Shown piece after piece: positions 56,577 to 64,000 of a DNA stretch of 64,000 bases. The DNA lies in assembly GCF_016904945.1 (NCBI RefSeq), contig NZ_JADIKF010000035.1:186001-250000 (forward strand), read 5' to 3'. Positions within the stretch are counted from its first letter, which is position 1; the number at the start of each line of letters is the position of its first letter. The notes beneath the pieces were generated by a model. The model saw nothing but the letters and a program-made list of their open reading frames with translations. It was not told the DNA's origin and ran no database searches. Position numbers and translations under genes: made by a program. The stretch is from Dyella mobilis. Lineage in GTDB: Bacteria > Pseudomonadota > Gammaproteobacteria > Xanthomonadales > Rhodanobacteraceae.

Positions 56577-59132
56577 TTACTCCGTTGCCAGTTGAAGCGG
56601 AATCTGCTTTTCTTTGCGCGTGGCGGGTCGTATCTGCCCGCGCTCGGGCACAAAGGCGAGATTGCCGTCGCCCTGGCTGCTGTTGACGAAGTGCTTGAAG
56701 CGTCGCCGCGTCAACGGGTCGCCGACCGCCCTCTTCCACTCGCATTCGTAGGTGTCCACGATGTGCTGCATGTCCGCTTCCAGCTCGGCGGCCAGTTTCA
56801 ATTTGTCGTGGATGATCACGTCCTTGAGATAATCCAGCCCGCCTTCCAGGTTGTCGCGCCAGGTGCTGGTGCGCTGCAGGCGGTCGGCGGTACGGATGTA
56901 GAACATCAGGAAGCGGTCGATGTAGCTGATCAACGTGGGCGTATCCAGATCGCCGGCCAGCAATTCGGCGTGCCGCGGCTTCATGCCGCCGTTGCCGCAG
57001 ACGTACAGGTTCCAGCCTTTTTCCGTGGCGATCACGCCTACGTCCTTGCTTTGCGCCTCGGCACATTCACGGGTGCAGCCGGAAACGGCGAACTTGAGTT
57101 TGTGCGGCGAGCGCAGGCCCTTGTAGCGGTTTTCCAGGTCGATGGCGGTGCCGACCGAATCCTGCACCCCGTAACGGCACCAGGTGGAACCGACACAGGA
57201 TTTCACCGTGCGTACCGACTTGCCGTAGGCATGCCCGGATTCGAAGCCCGCTGCGATCAGTTCTTCCCATATCGGCGGAAGCTGCTCCAGCCGCGCGCCA
57301 AACATGTCCACGCGCTGCCCGCCGGTGATCTTGGTATACAGGCCGTATTTCTTTGCCACCTGCCCCACAGCGATCAAGCCATCGGGCGTGACTTCGCCGC
57401 CGGCCATGCGCGGCACCACCGAATACGTGCCGTCTTTCTGGATGTTGGCAAGAAAGTAGTCGTTGGAGTCCTGCAGCGAAGCATGCTCTTTTTGCAGCAC
57501 GAATTCGTTCCAGCACGACGCCAGGATGCTGGCCACGGCCGGCTTGCAGATGTCGCATCCGAGTCCCTGGCCGTGCCGATGCAATAAATCGTCAAAGTGC
57601 TTGATGCGATTGACGCGTACCAGGTGATAGAGCTCCTGACGCGAATAAGCGAAGTGCTCGCAAAGATGATTGTTCACCGCCAGGCCCTGGCGTTTCATTT
57701 GCGTTTTCATGATCTGCGTGACCAGCGGTACGCAGCCGCCGCAGGCAGTACCTGCCTTGGTGGCCGTCTTGAGTTCGCCGATCGATGCGGCACCCACGGC
57801 GACGGCGTCGCACAACTCGCCCTTGGAGACATTGTTGCAAGAGCAAATCTGCGCCGACGACGGCAGCGCATCCACACCCAGTGAGGGGCGTGACTTGCCG
57901 TCGGGTGGCGGCAGGATCAGAAACTCCGGCGCATCGGGCAGCTCGATGCCGTTCAACATCATCTGCAACAAGGTGCCGTATTCCGCCGCATCCCCGATCA
58001 ACACGCCGCCAAGCAATTGCTTGCCGTCTTCGGACACCACCAGCTTCTTGTACACCTGGCGGCGCTCATCGCTGAATTGATAGCTGCGACTGCCCGGCGT
58101 GGTGCCATGCGCGTCACCGAGACTGGCCACGTCCACGCCCATCAACTTCAGCTTGGTGGATGTATCCGCTCCGGAAAACTCCGGCAGCGACTGAACTTGC
58201 TTGCGTTCCAGCAGCGCGCACAGATGTGCCGCCACCACTCGTGCCATCTCGTAGCCCGGCGCAACCAGGCCGTAGGTCTTGCCGCCCCAATACGCACATT
58301 CGCCGATGGCGTAGACGTCCCAATCGCGCGTGCGGCAATAGTGATCGACGTGGATGCCTCCGCGCTCTCCCACGCCGAGTTCGCATTGCCGTGCCAGTTC
58401 GTCGCGCGGCCGGATGCCGGCCGAGAATACGATGATGTCGGTATCCAGATGGCTGCCGTCGGCAAACTTCATGCGATGACGCGCGCCATCGCCATCGACG
58501 ATTTCCTGCGTGCCCTTTCCCGTGTGTACAGTGACGCCCAGCTCTTCGATCTTGCGACGAAGCATCCGTCCGCCGACGTCGTCAACCTGCACCGCCATCA
58601 AGCGCGGCGCGAATTCCACGACGTGCGTGTCCAGACCCAGGTCACGCAATGCCTTGGCGCACTCCAGGCCGAGCAGGCCGCCGCCCACCACCACGCCGGT
58701 TCGTGCGCCCGCGCTCCAATGGAGCATCGCGTCCAGATCGTCAATCGTGCGATACACCAGGCAGGCCGACCGATCGTTTCCAGGTATCGGCGGCACAAAC
58801 GGTCGCGAGCCGGTCGCCAGCACGAGCTTGTCGTAAGCGATCACCTCGCCATCGGCCGTAGTGACGCGCTTTTGCGCGCGATCGATGTGCGCGGCGCGCG
58901 AAGCCAAGCGCAAATGCAGGCCGGGTCGCTCGAAAAAGCCGGGCGCAACCAGGGAGAGATCCTCGGCGCGCTTGCCGCTGAAAAATTCCGAAAGATGCAC
59001 GCGATCGTAGGCCGGCCTGCTTTCTTCGCACAGCACCGTGATTTCCAGGTCCGGCGGCTGCCGCGCCGCCAGTTCTTCCAGCAGTTTGTGCCCGACCATG
59101 CCGTTGCCGATGACCAGCAGTTTGATCGTCAT
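56577..59132 (-). CDS. nirB: NADH-dependent nitrite reductase large subunit
   Basis: 851 residues. Domains in order: FAD/NAD-binding (1-300; KLLVIGNGMVGHKLLEEL, TGVVVGGGLLGLECAKAL), BFD-like [2Fe-2S] (about 425-530; ICSCNNVSKGELCDAV, TACGGCVPL), then the siroheme/[4Fe-4S] domain (about 550-820) with CVGSTWC and CTRECAEAQ, the paired Cx5C and Cx3C ligands. It reduces nitrite to ammonium with six electrons from NADH. The ATG has AGGA upstream; the gene follows the transporter by 19 bases. Confidence 0.96.
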   Translation of the reverse strand: MTIKLLVIGNGMVGHKLLEELAARQPPDLEITVLCEESRPAYDRVHLSEFFSGKRAEDLSLVAPGFFERPGLHLRLASRAAHIDRAQKRVTTADGEVIAYDKLVLATGSRPFVPPIPGNDRSACLVYRTIDDLDAMLHWSAGARTGVVVGGGLLGLECAKALRDLGLDTHVVEFAPRLMAVQVDDVGGRMLRRKIEELGVTVHTGKGTQEIVDGDGARHRMKFADGSHLDTDIIVFSAGIRPRDELARQCELGVGERGGIHVDHYCRTRDWDVYAIGECAYWGGKTYGLVAPGYEMARVVAAHLCALLERKQVQSLPEFSGADTSTKLKLMGVDVASLGDAHGTTPGSRSYQFSDERRQVYKKLVVSEDGKQLLGGVLIGDAAEYGTLLQMMLNGIELPDAPEFLILPPPDGKSRPSLGVDALPSSAQICSCNNVSKGELCDAVAVGAASIGELKTATKAGTACGGCVPLVTQIMKTQMKRQGLAVNNHLCEHFAYSRQELYHLVRVNRIKHFDDLLHRHGQGLGCDICKPAVASILASCWNEFVLQKEHASLQDSNDYFLANIQKDGTYSVVPRMAGGEVTPDGLIAVGQVAKKYGLYTKITGGQRVDMFGARLEQLPPIWEELIAAGFESGHAYGKSVRTVKSCVGSTWCRYGVQDSVGTAIDLENRYKGLRSPHKLKFAVSGCTRECAEAQSKDVGVIATEKGWNLYVCGNGGMKPRHAELLAGDLDTPTLISYIDRFLMFYIRTADRLQRTSTWRDNLEGGLDYLKDVIIHDKLKLAAELEADMQHIVDTYECEWKRAVGDPLTRRRFKHFVNSSQGDGNLAFVPERGQIRPATRKEKQIPLQLATE

Positions 59133-59151
59133 ACGTCCTGCTCCTCTTCGC

Positions 59152-60498
59152 TCAATCGATCGCCCAGGCGGCGGATGGCGGCGGCTCCGCTTGGAGCAAC
59201 GCCTCCCGGTAAAGTCGTTCTTCGCGTGCCACGTGCTCGGCACTGAACCGCACGGCGAGCGCGCAAAGCGCGCCGGCGATGACGAAACATCCCAGCAACG
59301 CGAACACGTATGGCACCGAGCCGGTGCCTCTGAGCATGAGTCCGGCGGCCAGCGCACCCACGTTGCCGCCTGCGCCGACGATGCCGGCGACGCCGCCGAT
59401 GGCCTGGCGGTCGATGAATGGCACCAGCGCGTAGGTCGCCCCACAGGCCAGATGCGTAAAAAGGCCGAAGACGATCATTGCCGTCACGGCGATGCCGGCC
59501 GATTGCGCACCGGAAAACCACAACAGCCCGATACCTTCGCCCAGCATGAACGCACCGAGCAGCCAGCTTCGCGCCCTTAGTCCACGCTTGCGCGCCAAAC
59601 GGTCCGACGCGATACCGCCGAACGGCCGTGCCAGTGAAGCCAGCAAGCCGAAGCACCCCGCAGCGAGACCTGCATGAAACAGGTCCATGCCAAAACGGTC
59701 GATGTAATAGCTGACCGCCACGCCGTGCACGAACAGCTCGATACCGAAGCAACCAGCGTAAGCGACGAACAACATCCATACGCGGTAGTTGCGTATCGCT
59801 CTGGCGACCGCTTTCCAACCGCCCCGCTTGCTGTGGGTGCCCGCATTGCCACGAGCGCGCAAGACACGGTAATCGCCCTCCGGGCAATCCTGCGTGTGGC
59901 GCGCATACAAGATGGCGACGATGAGCATCAGCACGCCCGGCGCGCACGTGGCGACGCGCCAGCCAAGCTCGTGCCGTACGCCCAATGCGAGCATTCCCGC
60001 AAGCAATCCTGGCACCAGCCATTGCGCGGCGCCGCCGCCGGCATTGCCCCAACCTGCCACGGTGGCATTGGCGGTGCCCACGACGTTGGGCGCGAACATC
60101 ACCGAGGTGTGGTACTGCGTAATGACGAACCCGGCGCCAACGATGCCAATGGCCAGGCGAAAGAACACGAACGACTCGTAGCTGTGGGCGAAGGCGATGC
60201 CGAATACGGGTATCGCTCCCACCACCAGCAAACCCGTATAGGTTCGCCGCGGACCGAAGCGATCGCACAACGGCCCCACGATCAATCGCCCGAATACCGT
60301 AACCGCCACCGCGGCCATGCCGATGTCGGCAAGCTGGCGTTGATCGAGATGAAATTCGTCCTTGATCAAAGGCATCAGCGGCGCAACGGCAAACCATGCC
60401 AGGAAGCAGGCAAAACAGGCCAGCCAGCTCAAATGAAACGCACGCATCTGTGGCGTGCGCAGCCGAAACAGTTCGATCCGCGTGGCTTTATTCGACAT
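59152..60498 (-). CDS. narK: NarK/NasA-type nitrate/nitrite transporter (MFS)
   Basis: 448 residues, first gene of the operon. Twelve membrane segments; the nitrate-signature loops are present: AGWGNAGGGAAQW (about residue 145) and GIVGAGGNVGALAAG in the C-terminal half, plus conserved arginines in GRLIVGPLCDRFGPRR and GWRVATCAPG. ATG 60498 follows GGGATGGG; a GTG/ATG four codons upstream is possible. Expected role: nitrate import for the cytoplasmic nitrate and nitrite reductases encoded downstream. Confidence 0.94.
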   Translation of the reverse strand: MSNKATRIELFRLRTPQMRAFHLSWLACFACFLAWFAVAPLMPLIKDEFHLDQRQLADIGMAAVAVTVFGRLIVGPLCDRFGPRRTYTGLLVVGAIPVFGIAFAHSYESFVFFRLAIGIVGAGFVITQYHTSVMFAPNVVGTANATVAGWGNAGGGAAQWLVPGLLAGMLALGVRHELGWRVATCAPGVLMLIVAILYARHTQDCPEGDYRVLRARGNAGTHSKRGGWKAVARAIRNYRVWMLFVAYAGCFGIELFVHGVAVSYYIDRFGMDLFHAGLAAGCFGLLASLARPFGGIASDRLARKRGLRARSWLLGAFMLGEGIGLLWFSGAQSAGIAVTAMIVFGLFTHLACGATYALVPFIDRQAIGGVAGIVGAGGNVGALAAGLMLRGTGSVPYVFALLGCFVIAGALCALAVRFSAEHVAREERLYREALLQAEPPPSAAWAID

Positions 60499-60543
60499 GT
60501 CCCATCCCACCGCAATGACTTGCCCGGAACTACGGCCCGTCCG

Positions 60544-60557
60544 TCACGCAAGCGTGA
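60544..60557. repeat. 6-bp inverted repeat in nitrate-operon leader
   Basis: TCACGC-AA-GCGTGA, about 15-30 bases into the predicted 5' leader (start near 60573 on the minus strand). It could fold in the mRNA; the 2-base loop is too small for a stable hairpin unless the end pairs open. Confidence 0.4.
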
Positions 60558-60574
60558 TCGGCGAGCCTCGATGC

Positions 60575-60591
60575 ATGATGCGATGCATCAT
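60575..60591. repeat. 7-bp inverted repeat overlapping the -12 element
   Basis: ATGATGC-GAT-GCATCAT, perfect arms. It covers the -12 side of the predicted sigma-54 promoter and could be an operator or just reflect repeated GATGCAT words. Confidence 0.4.
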
Positions 60592-60599
60592 TTGTGCCA
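60584..60599 (-). promoter_or_regulatory. -24/-12 (sigma-54) promoter of the nitrate operon
   Basis: On the minus strand TGGCAC, five bases (AAATG), ATGCA: GG and GC are at the exact spacing of the RpoN consensus TGGCAC-N5-TTGCA, with one mismatch (A for T). It lies about 85 bases upstream of narK; transcription should start near 60573. Confidence 0.65.
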
Positions 60600-60610
60600 C
60601 GCCGAGGGTC

Positions 60611-60641
60611 CCCTGTTTTCGCAGCTTTTTCGCTGACAGGG
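60611..60641. repeat. Two-step hairpin upstream of the sigma-54 promoter
   Basis: Outer arms CCCTGT/ACAGGG and inner arms CAGC/GCTG with a hexaloop. It lies just upstream of the promoter element rather than in the leader. The loop lacks the A1/G4 bases of the ANTAR-type antiterminator hairpin. Confidence 0.4.
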
Positions 60642-60661
60642 TCGCTATCCAGATAATTTCC

Positions 60662-60677
60662 GCACCGCTGCAGGGCT
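60662..60677. promoter_or_regulatory. Weaker second NtrC-like site
   Basis: GCACC, five bases, AGGGC: one good half-site and one poor one, centred 31 bases (three helical turns) from the stronger site, the tandem spacing familiar from NtrC enhancers. Confidence 0.35.
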
Positions 60678-60691
60678 AAGCGCGGCGCCGT

Positions 60692-60708
60692 TGCACCGTT
60701 GCAGTGCA
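60692..60708. promoter_or_regulatory. NtrC-binding site (enhancer) of the nitrate operon
   Basis: TGCACC-GTTGC-AGTGCA; the consensus is TGCACC-N5-GGTGCA, so 11 of 12 defined positions agree. It is centred about 115 bases upstream of the predicted -12 element, the usual distance for NtrC acting on a sigma-54 promoter. Confidence 0.65.
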
Positions 60709-60983
60709 TCATGCTGGTGCCATGGCGTGCGAAGCCTGGCCGCGCTGCAGGTTCGAACAAAACCTTTCCGGAAATCCGTCGTGCCGCATTTGCGGGAGCG
60801 CGCTTCCTGCACCAGGCATTCGCCATTCCGTGCTGGCTCATCGACCCTCATGCATGCATCGCGATGAAGCACTCGGGCGCATCGGCCGGCAGCCCTGAAG
60901 AAGCTCTCGCAGCGAAGGACGATGCGCTTGCGGGACGCTCAATTGCGGTACGATTTCCACACCTCAAGGACAGTCTTACATCT

Positions 60984-62024
60984 ATGACCACTCACGCGCT
61001 GGAGCCGTTGTTGTCGCCCATCGACGATGCCTCCCCCTCTGGGGAAAACCTCGAATATGACCCCGATTTCACGGCGCTGGAACGCCTGGCCGCACCCAAG
61101 GCCGAACGGGTCGTCGGCGACAGCGTCATCGCTGCCGAAGAACCGGAATGGGACAAGGTTTCCAGCCAGGCCGAAGCGTTGCTCGCCCGCTCCAAGGACC
61201 TGCGCGTAGCGGTTTACCTGACCAATGCGTGGACACGTACATCCGGCATGTCCGGTTGCAGCGACGGCCTGCAATTGATCCGCAACCTGCTGGAGCAATT
61301 CTGGGACAACGTGCATCCCCAGCTGGATGCCGAGGACGACAACGACCCCACCTCCCGCGTCAACGCGGTGGCCTCGCTGACCGACTTGCAGGGCACACTG
61401 GGCATCTTTCGCAACACCCCGTTCGTGCAGTCGCCGCGGCTGGGGCGATTCAGCCTGCGCGACCTGCGCATTGCCAACGGCACCCTGAAGATCGCTGCCA
61501 GCGAAGACGACGAAGATCCCTCTTCAGGCATGACGCAGATCGAAGCGTGCTGCATGGATTGCCCGGAAGAACAGCTGACCGGTAGCGTGGCCGCGGTCAA
61601 CACCGCGCTGGAACACATCAAGGCCATCGACGGCATCTTCAACGAACACGTCGGTACCTACGGCCCGGATCTGAAGCCGCTGCTGAGCGACGTCTATGAA
61701 GTAAAGAAATTCCTGGAGCCGCAGCTGGCCAAGCGCTTGCCGCAAGCTGACGAAGGCATGGATGAAAGCGAATCCGAATCGACGTCGTCGGAGTCCTCCG
61801 GTACGACGAAATCCCGCAGCGGCCGCATCGAAACTCCGCAGGACGTAACCCGGGCCCTGGACGAACTGTGCGACTACTACGCCCGCTACGAGCCTTCCAG
61901 CCCCGTGCCGTTGCTGCTGCGCCGCGCACAACGCCTGGTCGGCTTGAGCTTTGCGGATCTGATGAAGGATCTTGCCCCGGGCGGCATGAGCGAACTGCAG
62001 GTGATTTCGGGCCTTTCAGAATAA
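60984..62024 (+). CDS. tssA: Type VI secretion protein TssA
   Basis: 346 residues. The N-terminus MTTHALEPLLSPIDDASPSG and ENLEYDPDFTALERLA is the ImpA_N (TssA) domain; KDLRVAVYLTNAWTRTSG, LLEQFWDNVHPQLDAEDDND continue it. A Ser/Glu-rich linker (about 270-290) precedes the C-terminal helical block ending PVPLLLRRAQRLVGLSFADL and APGGMSELQVISG, the short-form TssA end. TssA organises baseplate and sheath/tube assembly. No other type VI gene is in the window. The open frame extends to 60699, but ATG 60984 gives the family start. Confidence 0.92.
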   Translation: MTTHALEPLLSPIDDASPSGENLEYDPDFTALERLAAPKAERVVGDSVIAAEEPEWDKVSSQAEALLARSKDLRVAVYLTNAWTRTSGMSGCSDGLQLIRNLLEQFWDNVHPQLDAEDDNDPTSRVNAVASLTDLQGTLGIFRNTPFVQSPRLGRFSLRDLRIANGTLKIAASEDDEDPSSGMTQIEACCMDCPEEQLTGSVAAVNTALEHIKAIDGIFNEHVGTYGPDLKPLLSDVYEVKKFLEPQLAKRLPQADEGMDESESESTSSESSGTTKSRSGRIETPQDVTRALDELCDYYARYEPSSPVPLLLRRAQRLVGLSFADLMKDLAPGGMSELQVISGLSE

Positions 62025-62036
62025 GCACGGCACCAA

Positions 62037-62061
62037 GGCGACAGCCCGTCAGGCTGTCGCC
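62037..62061 (+). terminator. Hairpin after tssA
   Basis: GGCGACAGCC, loop CGTCA, GGCTGTCGCC: perfect 10-bp stem, 13 bases after the tssA stop. No T-run follows, but position and strength suit a terminator. Confidence 0.65.
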
Positions 62062-62088
62062 TGCTCCGGCACGTGCGGGTGCCGAGCA

Positions 62089-62374
62089 AGTGTTAACAGG
62101 CCCTAGGGCCTGTTAACACTATTTTCGTGGCCCGCGCCGGGAGCTGTTTGCGCGCCAGCCAAGGAAGAGTGAGGGAGTGTACGTCCGTACACGACCGAGC
62201 GATGAGGCAGGATGGCGGGCAAACAGACCCGGCCCTTCGGGTTGCCGTTGAGTGGCCGCCATGCGGCAGCGCGCGGCACCGGCTTGGCAGCCAGCCAAGT
62301 CAGTGCCACGCACTACCACCTGACGGCCACTCAACGACAACGCGGGCTACGAAAATAGTGCTAACAGGCCCTAG
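62089..62374. repeat. Nested palindromic, MITE-like element
   Basis: A perfect 32-bp palindrome (62089-62120; half-site AGTGTTAACAGGCCCT) opens the element. Its right half starts a 33-bp terminal repeat (62103-62135; begins CTAGGGCCTGTTA) whose reverse complement with two mismatches closes it at 62342-62374. Inside are a perfect GTGTACG/CGTACAC pair (about 62175-62190) and 13-bp arms CGTTGAGTGGCCG/CGGCCACTCAACG (62246-62258 and 62324-62336) with further pairing CTTGGC/GCCAAG. No reading frame is supported. The right end provides the stop codon of the neighbouring minus-strand gene. A non-autonomous mobile repeat is likely but unproven. Confidence 0.6.
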
Positions 62375-63471
62375 TAAACGCCCTTGCAGACGTTGGCCGT
62401 CGAACGCACGACAACCGTGCGCGTGGATGGACTCCAGCTCATGGTCAGTCCGGCCGGAAGCCCCATCGTGATGTCCGCGACGGCACTCTGTTCGATCGGT
62501 CCTACCGATGAACTGGTACCGTCACCGAACACGACCTTGGCGCCGATGGCGTAACGCGAGGGATCGGCACACCCGCCAGCTGCCACTTGCTGCGTGGAGG
62601 TGGTCCCGTACGCCACGATGTCCGGCAGGTTGCCGGAACCGACGGGAACGTGCGCACCGTTGCAGACCGCCTGCAAGTTGTAGCTGACCGCAACGCGCAG
62701 CGACGGTGCCACCTGCAATGCCGTCAGTGCTTCGGGCTGGGCCGTGCAGCCGCGCAGGAAAGCCTTGTGCTTGGCTACCACGCGCAACACGAACACGCCC
62801 GACTCGCTCCCTGCCCCATCCGGCAGCTTCAACTCGATGCGCGTCGGCAGTGCCCCGGTAACCACCGGCTGCACATTGAGCAGCTTGCCTTTCTCGTCGA
62901 TGGCGCTGACTTGCGGATCGGGGCATTGCGGATCCGCCAGATCGGTGCCGATCAACGCCAGCGCAATCGGGGTATTGCCCGGATGCAGTGCGAACACCGG
63001 ACGATGGTCCATCGACTCCACGCCACTGACGACCGGTGTCGCCTTGGACGAGCCCGATGCCTTGGCCAGCCGATCGATATTGGCCGCCAATCCGCTCGCC
63101 ATCGCCTTGGCATCGCTGCCGGGACAATCCTTCGCCGTATCCAGATACGTGCGCGTGCGCTGCACAGCCGCATCTGCACGCATCACCGCAACGTGCCTGC
63201 TGTCATCCATCAGGTCGGCCGGCTGGCTGGCCTTGTCGCCGAGCGATTTGCGCAAGGCGTCGGCCATCGAGCCCAATTGCTTGCTGGCCGCATCGAGGCT
63301 GTCGTCGTGCAACGACGCTGCGCGTGCCGCCAGATCCTGCTGCGCAGTCATCAACCGTGCGATTACCGCCTCGCCGGTCAGGCGTGGCGCGATCTGCGCG
63401 GTTGCGCGGCCTGCTGCTCCCGAAGCCAACAGGCCGCCACACAATGCAAAGACGCAACAGGCTTTACGCAT
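62371..63471 (-). CDS. Exported protein of unknown function
   Basis: 366 residues; GGAGGACGG precedes the ATG. Signal peptide from MRKACCVFALCGGLLASGAA to about ATAQ. The N-terminal third is helical (ARLMTAQQDLAARAASLHDD, AASKQLGSMADALRKSLG); the C-terminal part is beta-rich with conserved-looking cysteines (CPGSDAK, PQCPDP, RGCTAQ, QAVCNG, GGCADP, NVCKGVY), probably disulfide-bonded. The stop TAG falls in the right end of the palindromic element, so the natural C-terminus may have been altered. It is 17 bases downstream of the next gene and probably co-transcribed. Confidence 0.75.
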   Translation of the reverse strand: MRKACCVFALCGGLLASGAAGRATAQIAPRLTGEAVIARLMTAQQDLAARAASLHDDSLDAASKQLGSMADALRKSLGDKASQPADLMDDSRHVAVMRADAAVQRTRTYLDTAKDCPGSDAKAMASGLAANIDRLAKASGSSKATPVVSGVESMDHRPVFALHPGNTPIALALIGTDLADPQCPDPQVSAIDEKGKLLNVQPVVTGALPTRIELKLPDGAGSESGVFVLRVVAKHKAFLRGCTAQPEALTALQVAPSLRVAVSYNLQAVCNGAHVPVGSGNLPDIVAYGTTSTQQVAAGGCADPSRYAIGAKVVFGDGTSSSVGPIEQSAVADITMGLPAGLTMSWSPSTRTVVVRSTANVCKGVY

Positions 63472-63488
63472 CCGTCCTCCGCTTTGGG

Positions 63489-64000
63489 TCACTCATCCGA
63501 GCAATCCGAGTTGCCTTGCGCCTCGCACTTCTGCTGGTCCGTCGGCAGCAGAATGCCCGGCGCCACGATACCGAACGAACGGTAGTTGGCCGTGATCACG
63601 CTGGCGTCGATATAGGCGTCCAGGTGGTTGTTCACGTTCTGCGCGCGGCTGGAAACCAGCGACGTCGGCACGTTCACGCCGTCGCCGATGATCGGCAGGA
63701 TATTCCCGAGCGGACCGACCGCGTAGAAATAGGCCGGCGGATCGCCCAACAGCCCGATGTACTGGGTGGTGAGGCCGAGCACGTAGATGGGATTGGTGGC
63801 CGTACCAATCGATCCGGTAGCCGACCAGGTACCTGTGCCGTCATACAGCCAGTTGTGGTCAGTCTGGAACAAGTCACCGGTTACGGCGAGCGATACCGGC
63901 GAAGTACCCGCATTCACGGTGTAATTGCTGCCGTTGAGCGCACTCAAGGTCAACGACTGGGCGTCGGCAAAGCTGAAGCCTAGTAGTGAGCGGAAGTCAC
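63489..64000 (-). CDS. Exported or surface protein, C-terminal part (cut by right window edge)
   Basis: 169 residues open to the edge. Beta-rich, Gly/Thr/Asn-rich text: SFADAQSLTLSALNGSNYTV, SVASLAVTGDLF-like strands (here PVSLAVTGDLFQTDHNWLYD), YVLGLTTQYIGLLGDPPAYFYAVGP, DAYIDASVITANYRSFG. The C-terminus is acidic with two Cys (KCEAQGNSDCSDE). The absence of charged helices suggests a surface or periplasmic beta-protein. I do not recognise a family. It is followed within 17 bases by the exported unknown protein, so the two probably form one unit. Confidence 0.7.
   Translation of the reverse strand, partial: DFRSLLGFSFADAQSLTLSALNGSNYTVNAGTSPVSLAVTGDLFQTDHNWLYDGTGTWSATGSIGTATNPIYVLGLTTQYIGLLGDPPAYFYAVGPLGNILPIIGDGVNVPTSLVSSRAQNVNNHLDAYIDASVITANYRSFGIVAPGILLPTDQQKCEAQGNSDCSDE

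Larger units (their letters stand above)
60499..60983. other. Divergent regulatory region, nitrate operon/tssA
   Basis: 485 bases between divergent genes. The half nearest narK holds the sigma-54-type promoter, hairpins and NtrC-like sites listed separately. The half nearest tssA (about 60710-60983) shows nothing that I can name; an open frame continuous with tssA runs through it, but its codons do not resemble a TssA N-terminus. Confidence 0.6.

Noticed and set aside
58017..59246. 409-codon plus-strand frame over nirB
   Set aside because: Antisense to FAD/NAD-binding motifs of NirB.
60611..60641. ANTAR (NasR/NasT) antiterminator leader
   Set aside because: The hexaloop lacks the A1/G4 pattern, there is no paired second hairpin of that type, and it lies upstream of the predicted promoter.
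60984..62024. Full type VI secretion locus
   Set aside because: Only tssA is present; neighbours on both sides are unrelated.

Overview
The window is high-GC DNA from a free-living Gram-negative bacterium, most likely a gammaproteobacterium of the Xanthomonadales (Rhodanobacteraceae such as Dyella, Rhodanobacter or Luteibacter). This is inferred from a DUF3247 protein (a family I know only from xanthomonads), a very large PATR-type autotransporter, a TonB-dependent receptor beside an S9 peptidase, and a glycogen/trehalose operon of the type common in xanthomonads. No tRNA, rRNA, CRISPR array, integrase or transposase was seen.

Layout. 0-5 kb: the start of an S41 peptidase, a membrane-anchored esterase and several small unknown membrane or exported proteins, then a gene-poor stretch (4.2-5.16 kb) with three hairpins and two near-identical inverted-repeat units. 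5.2-6.5 kb: a DUF418 membrane protein. 6.9-16.6 kb: one gene of 3218 codons for an autotransporter with about 22 passenger repeats. 16.7-19.3 kb: a Tat-exported GH2 beta-galactosidase. 19.5-25.5 kb: DUF3247, a GH37 trehalase, an alpha/beta hydrolase with a small partner, and an MscS-type channel.

25.8-38.4 kb is one tightly coupled plus-strand operon, glgA-glgB-treZ-malQ-treY-DUF2934-glgX. It builds and branches alpha-glucan, debranches and rearranges it, and converts chain ends to trehalose through TreY/TreZ. With the trehalase 4 kb upstream, the region covers both making and hydrolysing trehalose. glgC and glgP are not in the window.

38.8-49.9 kb: a guanine-deaminase-like enzyme divergent from a CynR-like LysR regulator (a T-N11-A box lies between them), a TonB-dependent receptor divergent from an S9 peptidase, a sterol-desaturase-type membrane enzyme, a GAF-GGDEF diguanylate cyclase, a DGPF (YCII) protein, a DUF1801 protein and an ArsR/SRPBCC pair.

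50-60.5 kb is a complete minus-strand nitrate-assimilation operon: NarK-type transporter, NirB, NirD, FAD electron-transfer protein, NasA-type nitrate reductase, CysG and HemD. It imports nitrate, reduces it to ammonium and makes the siroheme that NirB needs. Upstream I read a -24/-12 (sigma-54) promoter and a nearly perfect NtrC site about 115 bp further up, so nitrogen control by NtrC/RpoN is likely.

61-64 kb: a lone tssA (type VI secretion) gene, a 286-bp nested palindromic element that looks like a non-autonomous repeat, and two adjacent exported proteins of unknown function, the second cut by the right edge.
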